A DNA stretch of 20,566 bases from Methylovulum sp. Its GTDB lineage: Bacteria > Pseudomonadota > Gammaproteobacteria > Methylococcales > Methylomonadaceae. The DNA lies in assembly GCA_016919605.1 (NCBI GenBank), contig JACXTQ010000247.1, positions 1-20,566 on the forward strand, read 5' to 3'. Numbering within the stretch: the first letter of the stretch is position 1; each line of letters opens with the position of its first letter. The notes beneath the pieces were generated by a model. The model ran no database searches, was not told where the DNA came from, and saw only the letters and a program-made list of their open reading frames with translations. Made by a program: the position numbers and the translations under genes. Shown in pieces: positions 1 to 7,550 of this stretch.

Positions 1-101
1 ATGCCCATGGTGGCTTTATTATGGGTTAAAAGTGATGGTGCCAGTTATTGTGTAATGTCATATAGCAATAACAATACCAAGTTTTTTATTAATAAACGGC
101 G

Positions 102-257
102 ATGTTAGCCATTTATGGTGTTACACGTTATCGGTCGATAGCATGGAAAAGTGCCGGTGACACGATTTATAACCTTAATGAGGATATAGTTTCGTGTATT
201 GACATTAATCCCAGCTTAATGGCTTTTAACTCAGGCGGGATTGTGTTCTGGTTTTAA
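102..257 (+). CDS. possible short ORF or gene fragment (51 codons)
   Basis: The first 310 bases hold no gene I recognise. This ATG-to-TAA frame encodes a 51-residue peptide ending in Gly-Gly-Ile-Val-Phe-Trp-Phe. A terminal aromatic residue after a short hydrophobic strand resembles the last strand of an outer-membrane beta barrel, so it could be the 3' end of a decayed porin-like gene. There is no good ribosome binding site upstream and the region is AT-rich, so it may equally be chance. The rest of 1-310 shows nothing I can name. Confidence 0.15.
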   Translation: MLAIYGVTRYRSIAWKSAGDTIYNLNEDIVSCIDINPSLMAFNSGGIVFWF

Positions 258-310
258 TAAATCGTTTGGCTTGCAGGGTTGCCTGATCAAGTTAAGCGTG
301 TATTTATAAG

Positions 311-835
311 CTATTTTTGCGGCTTAAGCAACGGGGTAATCTGAGATATTAGTTCAGCTTTGGATACTTCGCCAGGTTTTTGATAGATTATTTGCCCTTG
401 TGGGTTGACAATTACCGTGAAGGGTACGGCATCCATAGCGTCGCCAAATTCCCGTGCCAATTCAAGCCCTGCCGTGGTGGCGACCAGTACCGGATAATTG
501 AAGGCCATATCTTCGTGATAATTTTTCACGGCTTTTTCTTCATCAATGGCAATGCCTAAAAACACTACGCCTTGGCTTGCCAATTCATTTTGCAAAGCGA
601 TAAATTCGGGTATTTCTTTGCGGCAGGGCGGACACCAGGTCGCCCAAAAATTAATGACCAATATATGCCCTTGCCATTGTGTGCTGTTGTGGGTTACGCC
701 CGCCACATCGGGTAAGGTAAAGGCTGGCATCGGGGCGGGCTTGTTATTGCCCAGCGAAGTCACTAGATGTTGGGTCAGGATCCCGAATGCTAAGGCGAAT
801 ACGGCGGCCAACAATATCAGTCCGGTATTTTTCAT
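311..835 (-). CDS. TlpA/ResA-like periplasmic thioredoxin, membrane-anchored
   Basis: A 174-residue thiol-disulfide oxidoreductase of the TlpA/ResA type. Residues 5-28 form one uncleaved-looking membrane segment, so the thioredoxin domain should face the periplasm. The active site is W67-C68-P-P-C71, with a cis-proline loop (Ala-Val-Pro-Phe-Thr) near residue 138. It begins inside the end of dsbD: its ATG overlaps the dsbD TGA as ATGA, which points to translational coupling. The order cutA-dsbD-tlpA implies that DsbD keeps this protein reduced, for example for cytochrome c haem ligation or metal-site assembly; that role is inferred from context. It could also be called a CcmG/DsbE-like protein, but it lacks the ccm gene context. 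Confidence 0.88.
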   Translation of the reverse strand: MKNTGLILLAAVFALAFGILTQHLVTSLGNNKPAPMPAFTLPDVAGVTHNSTQWQGHILVINFWATWCPPCRKEIPEFIALQNELASQGVVFLGIAIDEEKAVKNYHEDMAFNYPVLVATTAGLELAREFGDAMDAVPFTVIVNPQGQIIYQKPGEVSKAELISQITPLLKPQK

Positions 836-3084
836 GGTTTAAGTGCCGCTAGGGTGGTCAGAAAGGTGGGCGCATCTTGGTAGCCTACGACCCGTTGCCC
901 TGTTTGCTCTTGCTGGTCAGCGCCAAAAAACAAAATCGCTGGGGGGCCGATAAGCTTAAATTTGGCCAGCAAGGCTTGGTCATCGGCATTGTTGGCGGTG
1001 ACATCGGCTTGCAATAGGACAAATTGTGCCAAGGCTTGTTTGACCTGCGTATCGGTAAAGGTATACGCTTCCATTTCCTTACAGGAAATGCACCAGTCAG
1101 CGTAAAAATCTAGCATGACTTTTTTGTGCTGGGCGGCGGCTTGCTGGATTTTTCTGTCCAGCTCAGCAAGCGAAGCCACCCTAGTGAACTTAAGCTCGGT
1201 TTCGGTGGTGGCTATGTCGCCATTACCCACCCCGCCTTGCAAAGGTTTTAACGGGTTGCTATTGCCCATGCTGACCCCGATCAACAGCAATAAGCCATAA
1301 GCCAGCATCATCAACCCCAAGCCTTTCCATAGTTTCCGCCAGCCTGGACACTGCGGGGGCAACGGCTCCAAGGCATTAAGATAAATGGCGGGCAGCACCA
1401 GCAACAATGACCACAGCACCATACTGACAGGCCCAGGTAAAATACGCCCTAGCATCCAGACTGCCACCGCCAACATAATGACCCCAAACACCATCTTTGT
1501 GGTGTTTAGCCAATCGCCGGCTTTGGGCAACAAGTGCCGTGCCGATGTGCCCAGCACTAATAACGGTATGCCCATGCCTAGCCCCATAAAAAACAAGGCA
1601 CTGCCACCGATGAGCGCATCGCCGGTTTGGCTGATGAAAATCAGGGCTCCCGCCAGCGGTGCGGCCACGCAAGGGCCAACAATCAAAGATGATAACGCGC
1701 CCATAATCGCTGCGCCCCATAATGAGCCATCCCGATGGCGTTCGCTGGAATTATGTAACCGCGCCTGAAAAGATTTGGGCAATTCCAGATGGTAAAAGCC
1801 AAACATGGATAAGGACAACACCACGAATACGGCACTGAATAGGACAATGATCCACGGTTGCTGGAAAGTGGCTTGTAGATTATGCCCAAACAAGGCGGCC
1901 AGTACGCCAAATACGGTGTACATAGCCGCCGAGGCCAACACATAGCTTAGTGACAGCAAAAAAGCCCGCACCGTACTGATACGGTTGCCATGACCAATAA
2001 TAATGCCCGACAAAATCGGAATCATCGGAAAAATGCACGGCGTAAAGGCCAGCAACAGGCCAAAGCCAAAAAAGCTCACCAAGGTCATAAAAGCACTGTC
2101 ATGGTGCAATGATTGCACAATAGCGTCTTGCTCCGATAAAGCTGGGGCAGCGGCTAGGGCAGGGGGAGCCGTATTTTCCGCCGGTGCGTTTAAATCCGCC
2201 GCCAGCAGCAGTTCCAGATCAATGCTTTTGCTCATTGGCGGATAACACACGCCCCGATCCGCACAGCCTTGATATTTAGCTTCCAAGGTCACGGTCTGCA
2301 CCTCTGCACTGCCGCGTAGTAAAGGCACATCAAAGCTCAAGCTATTATGAAAAATCTCCACTTGTCCGAATGATTCATCATGCTTAGGAGTGCCTTCGGG
2401 GATGTGGTAAGCACCTAGCTGAGTGCCATCGGCACTGCTTAAAGTCAACTGGGTTTTTTCACGGTACAAATAATAGCCTTCGGCAATCTGCCAATTGACA
2501 TGCACCGTGTTGGCATTTTTGACCGAAGCGGAAAACACGAACGCTTGGTCAGGCGGCAATAAGTCGGGGGTGCTGGATTGGAAGCCTGAAAAGCTTTTGA
2601 CTAATTGTGCCAAGGGATTGGCCTTGGCTGGAGCTGGAGCTTGGGATTGCGCGGTGGCCAATGTAATGTCTAAGGTCTGTTTTTGCGGCGGATAACACAC
2701 GCCTCTGTCAGCACAGGCCTGATACTGCACAAATAACTTCAAAGCTGGTGCATGGCTGGGGTTTTTTAATGGCACCAATACCTGCAAAGCGTGATGATAA
2801 TGCTCGATTTCGCCCAAAAACTCATCGTGTTTGACTTGCCCATCAGGATAAACGCCCTCACCCAAACCGATAGCCTCGGTTTGCGAACTTAAGCGCATAT
2901 TGTTGCGGTAAACCGAATAGCCATCGGCAATGTCCCAAGACAGCTGCACTTGCTGGTCGTTTAAGGCCTGTGCGCTCAGTTTAAAGGCTTGGGCGGGCGG
3001 GAGTAGGGTTTCGTCGTCAAAAGCATAAGTGGCTTGGCACAGTATCGCCAGCCAGCAAAAAATTATTGTTTTGTAGAAAGGCAT
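832..3084 (-). CDS. dsbD: thiol:disulfide interchange protein DsbD with duplicated N-terminal domain
   Basis: DsbD passes electrons from cytoplasmic thioredoxin across the inner membrane to periplasmic thiol proteins. After a signal peptide (about residues 1-21) come two DsbD-alpha domains, about 25-145 and 170-295. Each ends in a CADRGVCYPP motif (Cys124/Cys130 and Cys274/Cys280). The membrane domain, about 330-605, keeps its two redox cysteines in FTPC (Cys350) and VGPC (Cys472). A C-terminal thioredoxin domain carries W664-C665-I-S-C668. At 750 residues it is much longer than the familiar ~565-residue enteric protein, and the extra alpha domain explains this. Its start lies inside cutA (22-bp overlap) and its stop overlaps the next gene, so the three genes form one operon. 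Confidence 0.95.
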   Translation of the reverse strand: MPFYKTIIFCWLAILCQATYAFDDETLLPPAQAFKLSAQALNDQQVQLSWDIADGYSVYRNNMRLSSQTEAIGLGEGVYPDGQVKHDEFLGEIEHYHHALQVLVPLKNPSHAPALKLFVQYQACADRGVCYPPQKQTLDITLATAQSQAPAPAKANPLAQLVKSFSGFQSSTPDLLPPDQAFVFSASVKNANTVHVNWQIAEGYYLYREKTQLTLSSADGTQLGAYHIPEGTPKHDESFGQVEIFHNSLSFDVPLLRGSAEVQTVTLEAKYQGCADRGVCYPPMSKSIDLELLLAADLNAPAENTAPPALAAAPALSEQDAIVQSLHHDSAFMTLVSFFGFGLLLAFTPCIFPMIPILSGIIIGHGNRISTVRAFLLSLSYVLASAAMYTVFGVLAALFGHNLQATFQQPWIIVLFSAVFVVLSLSMFGFYHLELPKSFQARLHNSSERHRDGSLWGAAIMGALSSLIVGPCVAAPLAGALIFISQTGDALIGGSALFFMGLGMGIPLLVLGTSARHLLPKAGDWLNTTKMVFGVIMLAVAVWMLGRILPGPVSMVLWSLLLVLPAIYLNALEPLPPQCPGWRKLWKGLGLMMLAYGLLLLIGVSMGNSNPLKPLQGGVGNGDIATTETELKFTRVASLAELDRKIQQAAAQHKKVMLDFYADWCISCKEMEAYTFTDTQVKQALAQFVLLQADVTANNADDQALLAKFKLIGPPAILFFGADQQEQTGQRVVGYQDAPTFLTTLAALKP

Positions 3085-3392
3085 GTGGTGATCCAGTCCA
3101 AATATTCAGGTAAACCGCGTTCAATCGGTACTGCTATGATTTCGGGAAGCTCGTAAGGGTGGTATTTGAAGAGCAGGGTTTCAATCGCCGCGTAATGGTC
3201 TTTACTGGATTTAATCAACAGCAAATGCTCCGACACCGATTCGATTTGCTCCTCCCAACTGTATACAGAGGTGATTCCTGCGATAATGTTCACGCAAGCG
3301 GCCAATTTTTTACTGACCAATAAATGGGCAAGTTTTTTGGCAACCGCCTTGTCGGGGCAGGTGCACAGGACTAATTCATGGTTTGTGGGCAT
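3063..3392 (-). CDS. cutA: CutA1 divalent-cation tolerance protein
   Basis: A 109-residue CutA1, the usual size for this small trimeric cytoplasmic protein with a ferredoxin-like fold. Family landmarks are Thr-Cys-Pro near residue 11, Ala-Ala-Cys-Val-Asn at 31-35, the conserved Trp46, and HPYELPEI at 78-85. It was first linked to copper tolerance, but its real cellular role is unsettled; pairing with dsbD is a known gammaproteobacterial arrangement. It is the first gene of the minus-strand operon and overlaps dsbD by 22 bp. The 115-bp gap before the divergent fxsA should hold promoters for both directions, though I could not pick a convincing one. Confidence 0.95.
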   Translation of the reverse strand: MPTNHELVLCTCPDKAVAKKLAHLLVSKKLAACVNIIAGITSVYSWEEQIESVSEHLLLIKSSKDHYAAIETLLFKYHPYELPEIIAVPIERGLPEYLDWITTCLSTKQ

Positions 3393-3507
3393 GGCGGCGA
3401 CTCACGAAAAACTAGAGGTTGGATATTATCCTAGAATTTAACCTGGATTACCCTTATATTGTCGGGCTGATAGTATCAAAGTCAACGATGTGATTAAGGG
3501 AGACCCA

Positions 3508-3942
3508 ATGAAAATCATCCAAATACTGTTTCTGGTGGTGCTGATGGTGCCATTTATAGAAATTTACCTATTGCTGGAAGTCGGCAGCATCATCGGCGCG
3601 TTCCCGACCATTTTTTTGGTCGTGTTCACCGCCATGCTTGGCGCGTGGCTGTTAAAACAGCAAGGGCTGGCGACCTTCCAACGCTTTCAGGCCAGTGTGG
3701 CAAAAGGCGAAGTGCCCGCTTATGAAATGATTGAAGGACCGATTATTTTGCTGGGCGGGGCATTATTGTTAACGCCGGGCTTTCTGACCGATTTGCTCGG
3801 TTTAGCCTGCTTAGTGCCGAGTTTGCGTCGGCATATCGCCCAATATATATTGGAGAACCATATTATCCAAGCCGTGAGCGGCTTCAACCAAAAACCGCCC
3901 GAACGCGATGCCTTGGAAGGCGAGTTCCGCAAAGAAGAGTGA
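3508..3942 (+). CDS. fxsA: FxsA family membrane protein
   Basis: A 144-residue inner-membrane protein of the FxsA family, known in Escherichia coli for relieving phage T7 exclusion by F plasmids when overproduced. Hydrophobic segments lie near residues 3-24, 27-48 and 76-104, and the family motifs IEIYLL (17-22), GAWLLKQQG (45-53) and LLLTPGFLTD (86-95) are present. I chose the ATG at 3508 over the in-frame GTG at 3490 because AAGGGAGA lies just upstream and the family normally begins at this residue. It is divergent from cutA, and fxsA also lies near cutA-dsbD in enteric bacteria, so this is inherited core context. Confidence 0.92.
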   Translation: MKIIQILFLVVLMVPFIEIYLLLEVGSIIGAFPTIFLVVFTAMLGAWLLKQQGLATFQRFQASVAKGEVPAYEMIEGPIILLGGALLLTPGFLTDLLGLACLVPSLRRHIAQYILENHIIQAVSGFNQKPPERDALEGEFRKEE

Positions 3943-3952
3943 TACTTAAAAG

Positions 3953-3976
3953 AACTACATCCCTGTAGTTTTTTTA
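3953..3976 (+). terminator. Rho-independent terminator of fxsA
   Basis: A perfect 7-bp stem, AACTACA paired with TGTAGTT around a TCCC loop, runs straight into a run of T. It lies 11 bases after the fxsA stop. Read on the other strand it could weakly end the convergent membrane-protein gene, whose tail there is only CTTTT. Confidence 0.75.
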
Positions 3977-3983
3977 ACAGGGA

Positions 3984-4253
3984 TTAGCTGCTTGCAGACT
4001 CGTCAGCGGCAGCTTTTTCGGTAGCTTCAGCACTGTCGCCCGCTACGCAAGTGCTTTTCCCCATACCCGCATACGCAGGGCAAAAACCGGTAAAACCCGT
4101 GGCAACCAAAACTAAGCCAACTAACAATAAAACGATTTGGGCAGTGAACACAGACACCACAATCAGGGCGGCCCCTGCATATAGACGGTATTTTTTTTCT
4201 TTTTCACCGACATTGTGTTCAAACTTGAGCATACGCTTAAAATCAAAACTCAT
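3984..4253 (-). CDS. DUF2892 (YgaP-like) small membrane protein
   Basis: An 89-residue protein with the pattern of the DUF2892 / YgaP transmembrane family: a basic N-terminus with the family-like Asn-Val-Gly-Glu stretch (14-17), then two closely spaced hydrophobic segments (about 24-40 and 42-58), then Phe-Cys-Pro-Ala-Tyr (57-61) with a second cysteine at 69. The Ala/Glu/Ser-rich tail is not conserved. In other proteins this domain is fused to rhodanese, so a link to sulfur chemistry is possible but unproved. A good AGAGAGGA ribosome site precedes the ATG. It converges with fxsA and diverges from uvrD. Confidence 0.85.
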   Translation of the reverse strand: MSFDFKRMLKFEHNVGEKEKKYRLYAGAALIVVSVFTAQIVLLLVGLVLVATGFTGFCPAYAGMGKSTCVAGDSAEATEKAAADESASS

Positions 4254-4369
4254 CTTAAAATCCTCTCTCTATAGTTGTTATTATCTATTGCCAGCAATAG
4301 GTTATGGCTCCAAAGAGCCGGAACAAATATACACAGCTCCCAAAAATCTGCAAGCGATATAATTTATTT

Positions 4370-6544
4370 ATGGATGTAACGACAATTATTGAACCCCTAA
4401 ACGACGCGCAACGGCAAGCCGTCACCGCCCCTTCGGGTGCCCTGCTGATTTTAGCAGGAGCAGGTAGCGGCAAAACCCGTGTGCTAGTCCACCGCATCGC
4501 CTGGCAAATCGAAGTGGAAGGTTTGTCACCGCAAAGCATCCTCGCGGTGACGTTTACCAACAAAGCCGCCCGCGAAATGCGCAGCCGTATCGAAACTTTG
4601 CTGAACGTATCGGCACACAGCATGTGGATAGGCACGTTCCACGGCTTGGCGCACCGGTTGCTACGCCGCCATGCCACCGAGGCGGGGTTGCCGGACACGT
4701 TTCAGATCATGGACACCGCCGACCAATTGCGGCTCATCAAGCGGGTGTTAAGCGCCCTAAATTACGATGAGGCAAAATGGCCCGCCAAACAAGTGCTCTG
4801 GCATATCAACGCCCAAAAGGACGAAGGCATCCGCGCCCGCCACACCGCCGAAACCGGCGACATTTACCAGCGCACTATGCTGAAGTTCTACCGCGCTTAC
4901 GAAGACCTGTGCGAGCGCTCCGGTCTGGTCGATTTTGCCGAACTCCTGTTGCGCGTCCATGAGCTATGGCGCGATAACCCCGCTATTTTGGCACATTATC
5001 AGCAACGGTTCCAGCAAGTGCATGTTGATGAGTTCCAAGACACCAACACCATACAATATGCGTGGCTACGCCTGTTGACCCAAGATGCCAACAATTTGTT
5101 CGTGGTCGGTGACGATGACCAGTCCATTTATGGCTGGCGCGGGGCAAAAATAGAAAACATCTACGCCTTCCAACGCCATTATCCGGACCACCAAGTCATC
5201 AAACTGGAACAAAATTACCGCTCTAGCGGCAACATCCTGACCGCCGCCAATAAAATCATCGCCCATAACAGTGGCCGGATGGGCAAGGAACTGTGGACGC
5301 AATCCGGCATTGGCGAGCCTATCTTATTATATGTGGCCTTTAATGAACAGGACGAAGCCCATTTTGTCATCGAACGCATCCGCGCCTGGGCGGACAAAGG
5401 CGGGGCCCGCAACAGCATTGCCATCTTATACCGCTCCAACGCCCAATCTCGGCAGTTTGAAGAACGGCTGATGCAAGCGGCCATCCCTTACCGCGTCTAT
5501 GGTGGCCTACGCTTTTTTGACCGCGCCGAAATCAAAACCACCTTGGCCTATTTGCGTCTGCTGGCAAACCGCCATGATGATGCTTCCTTCGAGCGCATCA
5601 TCAACACGCCAACCCGTGGCATCGGCGCAAAAGCCTTGGATGATATACGCACCTTGGCTCGTGAACAAAACAGCTCGCTATGGTCGGCAGCCATTGCCCT
5701 ACTGCAAAGCGGGCAACAAGCGGCGCGGGCCGCCAACGCCCTCAATGGCTTTTTACTGCTAATCAAACAACTGGGCGACCAAACCGCCCCCTTGGCCTTG
5801 TGTGAGAAAGTTAAGATCGTCATTGAAAAAACCGGCTTGATCGCCTTTTACGAAAAGGACAAGGACAACAAAGGCGAAGAGAAAGTTGAAAACTTGGAAG
5901 AGTTGGTCAACGCCGCCAAACACTTTGAAACCGCCAGCCTACCCGATGGCGAAGAAAACCTCACCGAACTGGATCGGTTTTTATCCCATGCCGCCTTGGA
6001 ATCCGGCGACATGCAGGCCGATGCGTTTGAAGACTGCGTACAATTGATGACCCTGCACTCCGCCAAGGGCTTGGAATTTAAGCTGGTGTTTTTGGTGGGG
6101 CTGGAAGAAGGCTTGTTCCCTTCACAACAATCAGTCGATGACATCGCCCGCCTAGAAGAAGAGCGCCGCCTATGCTATGTCGGCATCACCCGCGCTATGG
6201 AACAACTGTATCTGACCTACAGCGAATCCAGGCAACTATATGGGCGTGAAAGCTACCCACGGCCCTCACGCTTTTTGCGTGAAATCCCCGCCGATACGAT
6301 TCAAGAAGTCAGGATGCGGGCGCAGGTCCAACGCCCCGTGGCTTCGGTCAACATCCCCGCCAAACCGGCACTATTGGCGAGTATCAATCAGTTTAAAACC
6401 GGACAAAAAGTCCGCCACGAAAAGTTCGGAGTTGGGGTTATCCTGCAAACCGAAGGCGAGGGCAAACACGAGCGGGTACAAGTCAAATTCCCCGAAGGCA
6501 TCAAATGGCTGATGTTGAGTTATGCTAAGTTGGAGGCGGTTTAG
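4370..6544 (+). CDS. uvrD: DNA helicase II (UvrD)
   Basis: A 724-residue superfamily 1A 3'-to-5' helicase used in nucleotide-excision and mismatch repair. Walker A GAGSGKT is at residues 30-36, motif Ia TFTNKAA follows, then the Walker B box DEFQDTN, motif III GDDDQSIYGWRGA, the QNYRS motif, LMTLHSAKGLEF and EEERRLCYVGITRA. The C-terminal KVRHEKFG...GIKWLMLSYAKLE segment matches the UvrD tail and separates it from Rep. I chose ATG 4370 because the family begins Met-Asp-Val there; an upstream in-frame ATG at 4304 would add 22 unconserved residues. The stop codon overlaps a 16-bp direct repeat that flanks a repeat element. Confidence 0.95.
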   Translation: MDVTTIIEPLNDAQRQAVTAPSGALLILAGAGSGKTRVLVHRIAWQIEVEGLSPQSILAVTFTNKAAREMRSRIETLLNVSAHSMWIGTFHGLAHRLLRRHATEAGLPDTFQIMDTADQLRLIKRVLSALNYDEAKWPAKQVLWHINAQKDEGIRARHTAETGDIYQRTMLKFYRAYEDLCERSGLVDFAELLLRVHELWRDNPAILAHYQQRFQQVHVDEFQDTNTIQYAWLRLLTQDANNLFVVGDDDQSIYGWRGAKIENIYAFQRHYPDHQVIKLEQNYRSSGNILTAANKIIAHNSGRMGKELWTQSGIGEPILLYVAFNEQDEAHFVIERIRAWADKGGARNSIAILYRSNAQSRQFEERLMQAAIPYRVYGGLRFFDRAEIKTTLAYLRLLANRHDDASFERIINTPTRGIGAKALDDIRTLAREQNSSLWSAAIALLQSGQQAARAANALNGFLLLIKQLGDQTAPLALCEKVKIVIEKTGLIAFYEKDKDNKGEEKVENLEELVNAAKHFETASLPDGEENLTELDRFLSHAALESGDMQADAFEDCVQLMTLHSAKGLEFKLVFLVGLEEGLFPSQQSVDDIARLEEERRLCYVGITRAMEQLYLTYSESRQLYGRESYPRPSRFLREIPADTIQEVRMRAQVQRPVASVNIPAKPALLASINQFKTGQKVRHEKFGVGVILQTEGEGKHERVQVKFPEGIKWLMLSYAKLEAV

Positions 6545-6797
6545 TGGGGGGCATGAATCACTGGCATTAAGTTAAGGATTTGTGAATATAATATCAACAA
6601 GATAGGATTAACCGTTCGCCTGTCCCCAGACCACCCTTGTGGTGGAGCTGGTCGAAGGGTGGACGGTTAATCCGGTCATGGTTCGACAGGCTCACCACGA
6701 ACGGATTAACTTACTACGACCTTAACTCAATATAACTTTATATGTTATTGAAATAAAAATAATATTCCTTAACTTAATGGCAGTGGGGGGCATGAAT
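6543..6797. repeat. 16-bp direct repeats flanking the first TIR element
   Basis: AGTGGGGGGCATGAAT occurs exactly at 6543-6558 and again at 6782-6797, on each side of the terminal-inverted-repeat element. The left copy begins within the uvrD stop codon. It may be a long target duplication or a repeat that was part of the mobilised unit; the right copy overlaps the last four bases of the inverted repeat, so a simple duplication is not certain. Confidence 0.6.
6559..6785. mobile_element. MITE-like element with CACTG... terminal inverted repeats, copy 1
   Basis: The ends are 19-bp inverted repeats, CACTGGCATTAAGTTAAGG on the left and the complement of CACTGCCATTAAGTTAAGG on the right (one mismatch). 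The 227-bp interior has no coding capacity. It carries a second palindromic block at about 6605-6716 built from 'gattaaccgttcg', 'ggtcgaagggtgga' and 'ggttcgacagg' segments, a typical intergenic repeat style. A second copy with the same ends but different cargo lies at 16231-16425, so these ends define a family. No transposase for it is present here. Confidence 0.7.
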
Positions 6798-6858
6798 GGG
6801 AACGAGAAACACCTACAGATTGCGCCTTACCGCGTAAGACAATGGCGAACACCTTAGG

Positions 6859-7065
6859 TTAATACCCGTTCAGCCACGCATAAGAGCCTTCGGTGATGGC
6901 GAGGCAGGTGTCGGCAATTTCTTTCCAGATACCGTCCGCCACCTGTTTGACCAAAAGCACAGCAACATAGGCGTTAGACACCCTATCGGCCTTATCGTTA
7001 TAATAGGCGACCGGATGGCAGAGCAAATGCCACAGAGCCAACTTGCAAACAGCACGGTAAGGCAC
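6859..7065 (-). CDS. unrecognised short ORF (68 aa)
   Basis: I do not recognise this product. It is an ATG-initiated frame whose last two thirds read like soluble protein (for example QVADGIWKEIADTCLAITEG) with ordinary codon use, while its first residues are encoded by sequence resembling the nearby GCCTTACCG repeat. It carries no integrase motif such as the tyrosine-recombinase box, so it is not the missing half of IntI. It may be a fragment of a larger gene carried in with the flanking repeats. Confidence 0.25.
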   Translation of the reverse strand: MPYRAVCKLALWHLLCHPVAYYNDKADRVSNAYVAVLLVKQVADGIWKEIADTCLAITEGSYAWLNGY

Positions 7066-7134
7066 ATTCCATAACGCGGTAGGGCGGCATTAGTGCTAGC
7101 GTAATGCGCCGGATGCTTGATGCTCACATACGGT

Positions 7135-7157
7135 GCAATACGGCTATCGCCTATTGC
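7135..7157. repeat. REP-like hairpin
   Basis: GCAATA-C-GGC-TATC-GCC-TATTGC folds into a 9-bp stem with a TATC loop and one bulged C. It sits between the unknown short ORF and the broken end of the integrase gene and is typical of scattered intergenic palindromes. Confidence 0.5.
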
Positions 7158-7172
7158 CCCCTACATTGCGCC

Positions 7173-7517
7173 TTACCGCGTTGATAAGGCTTGGTTCTGC
7201 GTGGAAGCCGCCACCTGACCCTCCACCGCCAAATGCGTCAAAAACGCCTCCACTTCCGCCGCGCCCATTTCTTGAGGATGCCGCTTGCCGTGGAACAGGA
7301 TGAAGCGTTTGACCCAATGCACATACAGCTTTTCAGTGGCATAGCTGTAATGCTTCAACAGAAGGCGGTCACGCACCAAATCTAACAACTTGGGCGGTGG
7401 GTTAGGCGGTGTATAAATACTTTGCACAAATCGTTTGCTAACAGAAAAATGATAAGGTATAGTTTTGAAAAATATCAGTATACAAGAATGATATACACCT
7501 TTACAGGTGCATTTCAA
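7173..7517 (-). pseudogene. intI: integron integrase IntI, truncated to N-terminal domain
   Basis: About 75 residues match the SAM-like DNA-binding domain of integron integrases: LLDLVRDRLLLKHYSYATEK, then YVHWVKRFILFHGKRHP, EVEAFLTHLA, and ending in QNQALS. The whole catalytic domain, including the Arg-His-Arg-Tyr residues and the integron-specific patch, is missing; after Ser-Thr-Arg the frame stops in a repeat sequence. It therefore cannot recombine DNA. The ATG at 7517 gives an untypical 35-residue leader; a GTG at 7427 gives the usual IntI length before the domain. It points away from the cassette array, as intI normally does. Confidence 0.88.
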
Positions 7518-7550
7518 GCCCCCTTTTTAGGGGTATACTTAACGTTGGGC
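7428..7550 (+). other. candidate attI site and leader
   Basis: The interval between intI and the first cassette ends in AACGTTGGGC, with the core GTTGGGC at 7544-7550 identical to the right core of every attC. No GCCCAAC partner or attC hairpin arm lies to its left, which is what separates attI from attC. A small CCCC/GGGG palindrome lies at about 7519-7533. Confidence 0.6.
7465..7494 (+). promoter_or_regulatory. possible cassette promoter Pc
   Basis: TTGAAA at 7465-7470, an 18-bp spacer and TGATAT at 7489-7494 make a modest sigma-70-type promoter pointing into the cassettes, in the place where integrons carry Pc. The -10 match is weak and the call rests mostly on position. Confidence 0.35.

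Larger units (their letters stand above)
6819..7181. repeat. 17-bp direct repeat pair (ATTGCGCCTTACCGCGT) bounding a foreign segment
   Basis: Identical 17-bp copies lie at 6819-6835 and 7165-7181. The right copy is where homology to the integron integrase stops, and it supplies the TAA that now ends that gene. The 330 bp in between are REP-like palindromes plus an unrecognised short ORF, so the segment probably replaced the lost part of the integrase. Confidence 0.6.

Noticed and set aside
1376..2695. Several long frames opposite or out of phase with dsbD and uvrD
   Set aside because: They are antisense or shifted shadows of strongly conserved genes, with no domain or ribosome site of their own.
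4321..4336. LexA-like box (GAACAAATATACACAG) before uvrD
   Set aside because: Only the right half resembles CTGT-N8-ACAG; the left CTG half-site is missing, so SOS control cannot be claimed.
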